Source: a virus. Taken from it: DNA of 33,000 nt. Of the stretch, positions 9,007-15,850 are shown piece by piece. The stretch lies in IMG/VR virus record IMGVR_UViG_3300042691_026603, positions 1 through 33,000 of that record. One strand, written 5' to 3'. The notes beneath the pieces were generated by a model. It saw nothing but the letters and a program-made list of their open reading frames with translations, was not told the DNA's origin and searched no databases. A program made the position numbers and the translations under genes. The stretch's first letter is position 1, and every line of letters begins with the position of its first letter.

Positions 9007-9417
9007 CTAGGCAGGCTCAAAGGTCACGCCACGGTCAGCGACTGGTGCCAGCCGGACCTTGCGGGTGCCCTCTACGGTGAAGTCGCCGAGGTGCCCACGG
9101 GGACGATAGGCCCCCTCTAATTCGAGGACATAGCGCCCCAGCCGCGACACTGAGATCGACTGGATTTTGGTGATGCGATAGCGGGGCTCGAATGCCTCGA
9201 TGGCGACCCAGATGGCCAGCTTAGTCCGCAGGATCGTCTCGGCTGTCAGGTTCTCGCCGAGAAGGACGGGGACCAGAGAGCCGACCCACTCGCGCTGCAC
9301 GCGCTCGCCGAACCGGGTGGAGAACAGGATTTCGAGCGATTGCAGGACGTGCGCCCAGCCATCGATGACCGCGCCACTGCGCCAGTCGAAGCCCGTGCCG
9401 GGCCGCTCGTCTAGCAT
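9007..9417 (-). CDS. W: Baseplate wedge protein, gpW/gp25 lysozyme-like family
   Basis: 136 residues, the normal length. The LQSLEILFSTRFGERVQREWVGSLV region matches the gp25 signature in which the first-strand Ile/Leu run is followed by a conserved EWGS-like turn. The family is a structural T4 gp25 / P2 gpW homologue that nucleates sheath and wedge assembly. No catalytic role is expected. GGAGG precedes the ATG and the gene sits between V and J, the canonical order. Notably, its usual partner, the sheath, is not encoded nearby. Confidence 0.88.
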   Translation of the reverse strand: MLDERPGTGFDWRSGAVIDGWAHVLQSLEILFSTRFGERVQREWVGSLVPVLLGENLTAETILRTKLAIWVAIEAFEPRYRITKIQSISVSRLGRYVLELEGAYRPRGHLGDFTVEGTRKVRLAPVADRGVTFEPA

Positions 9418-9429
9418 GATGGCCTCCGG

Positions 9430-10014
9430 TCAGTTTGCAGGAACGGCGGTGCTAGCGCCGCCGGGCAGGACGCCGCCGTGAATGTGGCCGGCGTCGATGC
9501 TCTTGCCGTTGTGCTTGATGGTGCCGCCGGTCGTCGTGATGCCGCTGCCGGTGATCTCGTGAGTGACGCCGCCGACCGTTGCCTTGATGCCGCCGGCGGT
9601 CATCTCGAGGACCGCGCCGCCGACCGCCATCTTGAGCAGCCCGTCCTTGAACTCGATCCGCACGTTGCCCACGGTGAGCACGTTGTCGTCTAGGTTCTGG
9701 CTCGGCGGAGCATTCGCCGTGCTCCATGTGTAGGGCTCGGCGGCGGCCTGCCTGAACTCGCCGTAGGGCGCGTGGAGGCGCACCTGCTGGCCGACCGTTG
9801 GGCTGATCATAACCTTGACCGCGCCGGCCTGTTGCTTCCACGGCACCCACGGCGACAGAAGGTCAGCGCCGTCAGTCCCGGTGCCGATCTTGGCGCGGAC
9901 CTCTACCTGCCCGCCGCTGATCCTGCGCTCGGCAATCGTGCCATAGCGGTCGGTCTGTGCGGTGCGGCGCTCAAGCTCCGCGAGGCGCGACGCCAGCTCT
10001 GCCAGCTCACGCAT
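9430..10014 (-). CDS. V: Baseplate spike protein V (P2 gpV / Mu gp45 family)
   Basis: 194 residues. An N-terminal coiled segment (ELAELASRLAELERRT) is followed by an OB-fold-like region with the GTIAERR...VRAKIG and WVPWKQQAGAVKVM strands, then a repetitive beta-helix (GGAVLEMTAGGIKATVGGVTHEI) and a C-terminal GHIHGG tip at about residues 176-181. HxH tips of this family bind iron at the spike apex that pierces the outer membrane. The start overlaps the preceding 265-residue gene by 8 bases. No gene lies between it and the connector region, so the usual upstream hub genes are absent. Confidence 0.93.
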   Translation of the reverse strand: MRELAELASRLAELERRTAQTDRYGTIAERRISGGQVEVRAKIGTGTDGADLLSPWVPWKQQAGAVKVMISPTVGQQVRLHAPYGEFRQAAAEPYTWSTANAPPSQNLDDNVLTVGNVRIEFKDGLLKMAVGGAVLEMTAGGIKATVGGVTHEITGSGITTTGGTIKHNGKSIDAGHIHGGVLPGGASTAVPAN

Positions 10015-10804
10015 CAGGCGGCTCCGGTAGCTGCGCCGCTACGTCGTCCTCGTCTTGGTAGCCGGTGCCCTCGCCAAGCTCGCCAGCGAGCATCAGGGAT
10101 GGCGCTCCGTCCTCGGTCTCGTCAGCCGGAGCGACGCCGATGCCATCGGCCTCGATGCGATCCAGCCCCAGCGTGCCGGCTGCCAGACCCCATGCCGGGC
10201 CGGGTGTCCCGATCTCGGCGCGCAGGAGCGCGGCGATAGGCGCAAGCTCTGCATCAGCCTCGGCCATGGTCAGGAAGCGCCCGAGCGGGTCGGTATTGAG
10301 CGGGGCGGCCAGCGGGTCGCTGATGGTCTGCAAGGTCAGCACGATCTGGCGCGCGGCGAACCGGACGCCCTGCCGCGCATCGGCACCGCGCCGCTGCGTG
10401 ATGCGGGTCACGCTGACAACCAGCGAGCGCCAGAGGTCAGCCCATTCACCGGTGCCGCTTTGCAGCGCCCGGATGGCCTGCCGGCACATCAGGTCAACGG
10501 TGATCTCAAGTCCCTCGTCAGTGTCGGGGATAGTCAATTCGGTGCCGCCGGCATCGGTCTTGACCAGAGCCGCGACCGCTACCTCGATCACAAGGTCAAT
10601 CTGGCTGTCAGCCGACGTAATCTCGCGGGCCTCAACCGAGCCCTCCTCGTCGTCGGTAGTCACGATGATGAGCGGCTTGCGCGTCTCCATCACGGTCAAG
10701 TCGATCTCGGTGATCGCGCTGTCAAAGACGCGCGGGCCGGCATAGGTCGCGCCGATCAGCGCCTTGCGCGTGGCAAGGCGGAGGGCGATGCGGGGGATGC
10801 TCAT
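10007..10804 (-). CDS. Unknown neck/tail-completion candidate
   Basis: 265 residues, starting in a 4-base overlap with the 140-residue gene (ATGA) and ending 8 bases inside gene V. The first 40 residues (IPRIALRLATRKALIGATYAGPRVFDSAITEID) and the DLVIEVAVAALV strand suggest a compact alpha/beta protein of tail-terminator or completion type. The C-terminal 60 residues are acidic and Gly/Glu/Asp-rich. I do not recognise the family with confidence. Position between connector and spike makes it the only candidate to bridge the head and the baseplate, which would be an unusual job. Confidence 0.6.
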   Translation of the reverse strand: MSIPRIALRLATRKALIGATYAGPRVFDSAITEIDLTVMETRKPLIIVTTDDEEGSVEAREITSADSQIDLVIEVAVAALVKTDAGGTELTIPDTDEGLEITVDLMCRQAIRALQSGTGEWADLWRSLVVSVTRITQRRGADARQGVRFAARQIVLTLQTISDPLAAPLNTDPLGRFLTMAEADAELAPIAALLRAEIGTPGPAWGLAAGTLGLDRIEADGIGVAPADETEDGAPSLMLAGELGEGTGYQDEDDVAAQLPEPPDA

Positions 10805-11223
10805 GGCTCGCGATCCGAAGCGGCGATTTCAAGCACCGGATCACCGGTGTCAGTGACGACGACGCGGGTGACGTTGTAGCGCTCGCCCTTGCGGTCAACT
10901 AAAACGTCGATCAGCTCCACGGCGTCACCTGCCAGAACCTCAAAGCCGAGGCCGGCATAGACGCTGGCGCGGAGATAGACGCGGGTGGCGCGCGTGCCGG
11001 TGACGACAGCGCCCTGAAACTGTGTGCCTCGCCGCGTGCCCTCAAGGTTAGCGTCGGCATTCTGCATCGATACGACGCCGCGCACCTCCCGCATGGGCCG
11101 GGTTGGGTCCGGGCCGGGGATGGCGTAAGGCGTCACGATCTGAGGGGTGATCCGAACAACCTCCCCCCACACAAGGTCCACCGAGCGGGCGGCCATGCGG
11201 GAGAGGAGGTTGAGCCGGTTCAT
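10801..11223 (-). CDS. Probable head-tail connector/completion protein
   Basis: 140 residues. The ATG at 11223 lies 8 bases after the DUF2190 stop, and the stop overlaps the next ATG. The N-terminus contains a short basic stretch (NRLNLLSRMAARSVD) and then beta strands with VVTGTRATRVYLRASVY and a final VTRVVVTDTGDPVLEI strand. Length and position (two genes after the capsid protein) match head-completion or stopper proteins such as lambda FII-type products, but I cannot place it in a named family. Confidence 0.6.
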   Translation of the reverse strand: MNRLNLLSRMAARSVDLVWGEVVRITPQIVTPYAIPGPDPTRPMREVRGVVSMQNADANLEGTRRGTQFQGAVVTGTRATRVYLRASVYAGLGFEVLAGDAVELIDVLVDRKGERYNVTRVVVTDTGDPVLEIAASDREP

Positions 11224-11231
11224 GGCTAGGC

Positions 11232-11561
11232 TCAGAACGCGCCGTTGAGGCGCACGCGGCCCGTCGAGGACGGGTTGGCGGCAACGGCAATCGCCACGCC
11301 GATCTTGAGGTTAGTGCCAACGGTCGTGGTGCAGTTTTTGGCTGTGTTGTCCCAATAGATGAGCGCGCCTTGGGTCCACGCCTGAGCGGAAACCTTCGGA
11401 AGCTCGAACACGCCGGTAACCTGCCCCTCGAAGGTGGTGCCGTTGGCAGCATCGCTGCCCGCGACAGAAAACATGTTGCCGACCTGAACACCGCGACCGG
11501 AGGTCAGGTTTTCGGGAGCAGTGAGCATGACAATCACGCCCTGCTGAATGAGGTTCTTCAT
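11232..11561 (-). CDS. DUF2190 protein, probable head decoration protein
   Basis: 109 residues. The opening MKNLIQQGVIVMLTAPENLTSGRGVQVGNMFSVA, with G..G.....G..F.V, and the later G..IYWD motif are the DUF2190 pattern. These proteins sit beside major capsid genes in many tailed phages and are thought to decorate or stabilise the shell. A strong GGAG site precedes the ATG, after a stem-loop that separates it from the capsid gene. Expression separate from the capsid gene would suit a protein needed in high copy. Confidence 0.85.
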   Translation of the reverse strand: MKNLIQQGVIVMLTAPENLTSGRGVQVGNMFSVAGSDAANGTTFEGQVTGVFELPKVSAQAWTQGALIYWDNTAKNCTTTVGTNLKIGVAIAVAANPSSTGRVRLNGAF

Positions 11562-11594
11562 TTCTTTTTCTCCAAAGAGGAAATTAAGGTGAAC

Positions 11595-11621
11595 GGCGAG
11601 CCGGCTTTTTGCTGGCTCGCC
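11595..11621 (-). terminator. Stem-loop between capsid and DUF2190 genes
   Basis: An 8-base perfect stem (GGCGAGCC with GGCTCGCC) encloses an 11-base loop, and the inner bases extend the stem with one mismatch. It lies 22 bases after the capsid stop on the minus strand. No long U tract follows, so it may be a weak terminator or an mRNA-stabilising or processing hairpin rather than a strong stop. Confidence 0.55.
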
Positions 11622-11642
11622 TAGGTCATTTCATCGGCGCTA

Positions 11643-13316
11643 TTAGGCACCGACCGAGCGCTGCAGGCCACGGAAGTCAGCGGCCTCGGCGGCGAAGTCA
11701 TGGCGGCACTTCGTCCGCACGCCATCCACGTCGAAGCTCATCTCGCTCTCGACATAGGGACCGTTCTGGCCGGTCAGCGTTGCATAGACAATAGTGTCAA
11801 CCTGCGTCGAAGCGAGGAACCACTGCGTCGCGGAACCAGCAACGTCAATGCCGAGCTTCGTCGCCTTCTGGATGCCGTTCGAGAGGCGAGCCTCCGAGAT
11901 CGGCGTCAGCGAGCGGATGAAGTCGGGCACCACCTGCGAGGTCTGGGCTGAGTTGAGCGGCGCGAGGATTTGCGCAGCGGAAAACTCAAGCTCCGGCGGG
12001 ATCAGGAGGAAGGTCGGCGTGATGTTCAGGGTCGTGTCGCCGTCCAAGTCCTTCTGCTTAGCCATTTTGACACGCACGGCGTTAATGGCGTCGGAGGCCA
12101 GAACGGAGCCAGCGCCGGTCGTGTTGTTGTTGTGGCCAGCGGCGAACAGGGCGGTGTTGTCCTGCTTAAGCGTCGGGTTGGCCAGCAGCTTGCCCCACAC
12201 GATGTCGCTTTCCAGCGTAGCCGATGCCTGCCCGAACTCGGACGGCACGGCGCGGAAAGCCCCGAGGTCGTCGTTCAGGATCATCTGGCGGGTCATCGCC
12301 ACCATGATGCCGTAGGTGGACAGGGCGATGTCCTCTTGGCTCTCGGCGAACGCGCCCATCTTGTATTCGCCACGCTCGTTCAGGCGCTCAAGCTGGGGAG
12401 CAAGGCCCTTGCGGAGGATGAACGCCTTCTTGAAGTCCGAGAGCGTCATCTGGCGGGTCCAAGGCCGGAAGGTCTGCGGTGCGGCCTCGTAGGCAGCGCG
12501 CAGTTCCTTGTTCACGACGTTGGAGAGCAGCAGCGGGAAGTCGGAGGTGGTGAGAGCGCGGGCAGCAATCTCATTGTCCGTCAGGCCGCGCACCGAGATA
12601 CCACGCCACGAAAGGCACTCCTCGGCGAGCCGGATCAGCCGCATGCCGCGATACTGGCGGGCGGCGTCATTCAGCTTGCTCTCGCGGTTAAAGTCGCCGC
12701 GAGCGAACAGGTAGTCGGCCACCGCATCGCGGCGGGTCTGAGTTTCGTCCCGGCCAGAGACTTCGGCGCGTGCGTTGCTGTCCACGACTGGCTCCTTGGC
12801 GACGATCTTGTCGAGCAGCGAGGCGCGGAATGCGTCAAGGCTCAGGTTGTCGGTGATGGCCTTGCGACCGAGGGTCATCTGACCGTGGCGCTCGGCCAGA
12901 TCAAGGATGGCCGTGGTGCGCTTGCGCTCGTCCTCAGCGGTCGGGCCGGTCGCCTCGGCAGGCTCAGGCGGGGCAGCGAGCTTGCGCTCCTCCTCGGTGA
13001 TCTGCGCGCGGATCGGGTCGGCTTCCTTAAGGATCGCGGCGTGCTCGGCCTCGATCTTGCGCAGGGCCTCGACGTCAAGGCCCTCGACGGCCTCGGCCAT
13101 CTTGGCGTTGGCGCGGGTCATGATGTCGGCGACCTGCATCCGCAGGCCGGCGAGCGAGAGCGTTGCCATCGTCACCACGTCATAGACGTGCGAGGCGGCG
13201 GGCTTGAGGGCAGGAATGGCTGCGAGTGCATCGCTGGAGAAGCCCAGCGAGGCAATGGCGGCGATGGTCAGGACGGCGATCAGGGAATAGACCGCCGGGG
13301 TGCGATGAGACTTCAT
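11643..13316 (-). CDS. Major capsid protein, HK97-fold, with unusual hydrophobic N-terminus
   Basis: 557 residues. From about residue 220 the sequence has the HK97-fold pattern seen in Mu-gpT-like capsid proteins: MILNDDLGAFRAVPSEFGQASATLESD-like E-loop/P-domain region, then LFAAGHNN... and FLLIPPELEF. Residues 50-130 form a charged helical delta-like scaffold (ALRKIEAEHAAILKEADPIRAQI). The first 49 residues instead carry a basic start and a 20-residue Ala/Ile/Leu segment resembling a signal peptide. The ATG at 13316 has CGGAG upstream; an internal ATG at 13169 (MATLSLAG) would remove the hydrophobic part but has a weak site. The prohead protease next door may remove the N-terminal region. 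Confidence 0.9.
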   Translation of the reverse strand: MKSHRTPAVYSLIAVLTIAAIASLGFSSDALAAIPALKPAASHVYDVVTMATLSLAGLRMQVADIMTRANAKMAEAVEGLDVEALRKIEAEHAAILKEADPIRAQITEEERKLAAPPEPAEATGPTAEDERKRTTAILDLAERHGQMTLGRKAITDNLSLDAFRASLLDKIVAKEPVVDSNARAEVSGRDETQTRRDAVADYLFARGDFNRESKLNDAARQYRGMRLIRLAEECLSWRGISVRGLTDNEIAARALTTSDFPLLLSNVVNKELRAAYEAAPQTFRPWTRQMTLSDFKKAFILRKGLAPQLERLNERGEYKMGAFAESQEDIALSTYGIMVAMTRQMILNDDLGAFRAVPSEFGQASATLESDIVWGKLLANPTLKQDNTALFAAGHNNNTTGAGSVLASDAINAVRVKMAKQKDLDGDTTLNITPTFLLIPPELEFSAAQILAPLNSAQTSQVVPDFIRSLTPISEARLSNGIQKATKLGIDVAGSATQWFLASTQVDTIVYATLTGQNGPYVESEMSFDVDGVRTKCRHDFAAEAADFRGLQRSVGA

Positions 13317-13337
13317 CGTGTGCTCCGTGCTGTGTTA

Positions 13338-13370
13338 GTGGGGCAGATCGCCGTCCTCCTGCTGCCCCAC
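13338..13370 (-). terminator. Stem-loop before the capsid gene
   Basis: A 9-base perfect stem (GTGGGGCAG with CTGCCCCAC) with a 15-base loop lies between the protease stop and the capsid start on the minus strand. No U tract follows. It could act as a processing or protective hairpin at the 5' side of the capsid message. Paired with the stem after the capsid gene, it brackets the most highly needed message. Confidence 0.45.
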
Positions 13371-13392
13371 CGAGCGCAGGCGGCAACTTGTG

Positions 13393-14046
13393 TCAGCGCG
13401 AGCAGAGCCCGTGCTGTGCGGCACGCATACGCATCCGGGCGGCGGCGGCCTCGGGGGTGTCGCGCTGCAGGAAAAGGCACTCATTCAGTTCGGGCTCGAC
13501 CAGCTTCCCGCCCTTGCCGGAGCGAACCTGCGCGCCGGCATCTGCCGGGATCGCGACCGCGCTGATCTCGAACGGCTCCCAATCGACCACGCGCCAGAGC
13601 GCTACATCGCCCTCGCTGCCATCGGTTTTCTCGATCTTGTGGAGGCGGTAGCCGACGCTGATGTTTCGCACGTCGCTTTCGATAATCCGCTGAACCTCGC
13701 CCGCGACATCAGGCGCGCGGGTCAGCTTGACTTTTGCAGTGCCCTCGCCGGTGCCGACGCGGGCGGAATTGGGGACGACCGAGCCTAGGACAGCGCGGAG
13801 CGCATCGCTTTCGTGACTGTTAAGAAACGGCGCACCGCGATTAAGGCGAGCAAGGCGAACTGCTCCGGGGGCAACGACAAGCTCCTCGTCGTAGTAGCCA
13901 CCGTCGCGCCAGTCGTAGCGGCGAACCTTCTCGCCGGTCGTCCAGATCACGTCGATGGTGCGAGTGGCCTCGTCGTATGAGTTCTCGCGGACAAAGAAAA
14001 AGTCGGGGTGGATCATAGGCGGAGCTTTAATCGTGCCGGTTGCCAT
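13393..14046 (-). CDS. HK97-family prohead protease
   Basis: 217 residues. The start is taken at the ATG at 14046, preceded by GAGGT and 11 bases beyond the portal stop. The FLNSHES segment (about 76-81) holds the conserved His, followed by VLGSVVPN, and the I-E-S-D-V-R-N-I-S-V-G-Y stretch near 122-133 holds the candidate nucleophile serine. The E-I-S-A-V-A-I-P-A motif (about 160-168) is typical of the S78 family. It trims scaffold regions from the capsid protein during head maturation. Position between portal and capsid is standard. Confidence 0.9.
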   Translation of the reverse strand: MATGTIKAPPMIHPDFFFVRENSYDEATRTIDVIWTTGEKVRRYDWRDGGYYDEELVVAPGAVRLARLNRGAPFLNSHESDALRAVLGSVVPNSARVGTGEGTAKVKLTRAPDVAGEVQRIIESDVRNISVGYRLHKIEKTDGSEGDVALWRVVDWEPFEISAVAIPADAGAQVRSGKGGKLVEPELNECLFLQRDTPEAAAARMRMRAAQHGLCSR

Positions 14047-14056
14047 GATGACCTCG

Positions 14057-15589
14057 TCAGTTAGGCGGTTGAGCGGGCGCATCGCCCGCGTTGATCTGGA
14101 TTTGCAGCGCCCCGTTCTTCGCGACCGTGCGCGGGTCGCTGTCCAGAATGAGATTGAGCGCGTCGAGCTGAGCGTTGGTGGCCGCGATCTCGGCGAGGTG
14201 CGCCGCCGGATCGAGCCCGCGTTCCGCGATCTTTTGCGGGAGCGTCGCCAGCCCTGAGCGCAATTCAAGCAGATCGGACATCGCGTCCTTGAGCGGATCG
14301 ACGCTGTAGAACTTCGGCGGCGACCACTCCCACGTCAGCGTGTCGTCGCTGATCGCGCCGGACAGGTAGTGCGCCTCGGTGAACCAGTCGGCGATGCGGT
14401 CCAGCATCATCGGGATCATCATCTGCCACTGCACCGTCTCAACGAGGCGGCGATACTCGGTCAGCCCGGCCCGGATCGAGGAGTAGTTGACCTGCGAGAG
14501 GTCGCCGGTCAGCAGCTCATAGGGTAGGCGGAAGCCAGCCGCGACGGTGTGGAGCATCGAGCGCTTGTAGGCGTCATATGATCCGGTGGCGGCGGGCGTG
14601 TTGAACTTGATGTCGCGACCGCCGCGAGCGTAGGCGAACATGCCGGGCTCAAAGCGCTCAACCGACTGGCCCTGCGCGTCATAGACGCCGGCGTGCTGGT
14701 CGCCATCGAGCGGGATGCCGACGCCCATGTCGTTCTCGTCGCCGCCGGTGACAACGCCGACCATGCAGGCTTCAATCTTTTTGCGGATCAGCTCCGCGGC
14801 CTCGTAGTCGCCGAGGTCACGCAGCGCTGACATTGCTGCGGTGCCCCATGGGACGCCGCGCACCTGCGTGCGGAGCTTGTCGTAGACGTGGATCACATCG
14901 GCAGCGGGCACGCGAACAGACGTGATGCCCGGCCTAGTGAAATAGTTGACGTTGTCGGGGTGCTGGCTGAATAGCCAGTAGGCTACGCGCCGCCCGATCT
15001 TGTCGAACTCGACGCCCTGAATAGCGTAGTTCCCGCCCGGCAGCGGTCCATCTTTAAGGCTGTCAATCAGATCAGCCTCGATGATCTGGATTTGCATGTT
15101 GCCGGGCACGCGATCCGTGACCCTGCGCCAGCGCCGGCGGATCAGAACCTCGCCGGCCTCGACGACCTGCCGGAAGGCGAGCGTCTGCAAGCCATTCAGA
15201 TCGAGCTGGCCGTCAGCATCGCAGCGGCGGGCCCACTCGGCCCATGCCTGAGCGGCGGCCTTGGTGCGGGCTTCCGTGCGCGCCTTTGGGCGGCCCTCGA
15301 TGCCATTGCCGACGACGTTAGTCACCCACTTTGAAACGGCATTTGCGCCGTGAGGGTTGTTCCGCACCAGCTCTCGCATAGCTGCGCGCAGGGCCGGCGC
15401 TGCGACGCCGATTTCGCTGTCAGCGCTTGAGCCCGTGCGCCGCAAGGCGGGGTTATTGCGTCCGGGTCGAGCTGCATCATAGGACCGAGCCGCGATCTCA
15501 AATGCCGCGCGCTGGCGGATGCGGCGTAGTCCAGCAGCGGGCGCAATGGCCCCGATTGCGCGGTCCAGCCACGTCGTCCGCATAGCCAT
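14057..15589 (-). CDS. Portal protein, lambda gpB family
   Basis: 510 residues, the usual length. The N-terminus (RSYDAARPGR...) and the following RELVRNNPHGANAVSKWVTNVVGNGI region are the classic signature of lambda-type portals. Further conserved stretches are ADLID, the GVEFD.IGRRVAYWL strand, RPGITSVRVPAADVIHVY and YSSIRAGLTEYRRLVETVQ. The portal forms the dodecameric DNA entry ring. The start overlaps the stop of the gpW-like gene (TGATG). A second in-frame ATG lies two codons on. Confidence 0.93.
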   Translation of the reverse strand: MAMRTTWLDRAIGAIAPAAGLRRIRQRAAFEIAARSYDAARPGRNNPALRRTGSSADSEIGVAAPALRAAMRELVRNNPHGANAVSKWVTNVVGNGIEGRPKARTEARTKAAAQAWAEWARRCDADGQLDLNGLQTLAFRQVVEAGEVLIRRRWRRVTDRVPGNMQIQIIEADLIDSLKDGPLPGGNYAIQGVEFDKIGRRVAYWLFSQHPDNVNYFTRPGITSVRVPAADVIHVYDKLRTQVRGVPWGTAAMSALRDLGDYEAAELIRKKIEACMVGVVTGGDENDMGVGIPLDGDQHAGVYDAQGQSVERFEPGMFAYARGGRDIKFNTPAATGSYDAYKRSMLHTVAAGFRLPYELLTGDLSQVNYSSIRAGLTEYRRLVETVQWQMMIPMMLDRIADWFTEAHYLSGAISDDTLTWEWSPPKFYSVDPLKDAMSDLLELRSGLATLPQKIAERGLDPAAHLAEIAATNAQLDALNLILDSDPRTVAKNGALQIQINAGDAPAQPPN

Positions 15590-15804
15590 CAGCCCCGACC
15601 GAACTCAGCGAGTGAGACGCGGGGACGCGCCACGGGGCCGGCTGCCTTGGCCTGCTCACTGAGCAGGTAGTCGAGCCGCTTCTTGAGGTCCGCGAAGGAG
15701 CCGAACTCGGTCTCCTTCATCACGGCCCCGTCCTGAAACTTCACGCGCAGCGCGCCCGAGGCAATAGCCTCGACCAGCCCGGCGATCTCTTGCTCATAGG
15801 CCAC
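15589..15804 (-). CDS. gpW-like head-tail joining protein
   Basis: 71 residues. Segment VKFQDGAVMKETEFGSFADLKKRLDYLLSE follows the lambda gpW pattern, in which an alpha-helix leads to a short beta hairpin and a second helix. These small proteins plug or extend the portal after DNA packaging. The gene lies between large terminase and portal, as in lambda, and its stop overlaps the portal start. It starts 46 bases after the terminase stop, with AAGGAGCGCC upstream of the ATG. Confidence 0.85.
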   Translation of the reverse strand: MAYEQEIAGLVEAIASGALRVKFQDGAVMKETEFGSFADLKKRLDYLLSEQAKAAGPVARPRVSLAEFGRG

Positions 15805-15850
15805 GGCGGGCGCTCCTTGGTGATCGGTTGCCGGGAGCGCGCGGGCGCGC

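Noticed and set aside
11970-13565. Long rightward open frame of 531 codons opposite the capsid gene
   Set aside because: Antisense to a clearly recognised capsid protein, with no ribosome site and atypical composition.
14057-14268. Extended start of the prohead protease inside the portal gene
   Set aside because: The longer opening is Arg/Ser-rich and overlaps the portal C-terminus; the ATG at 14046 has GAGGT and gives a normal protease N-terminus.
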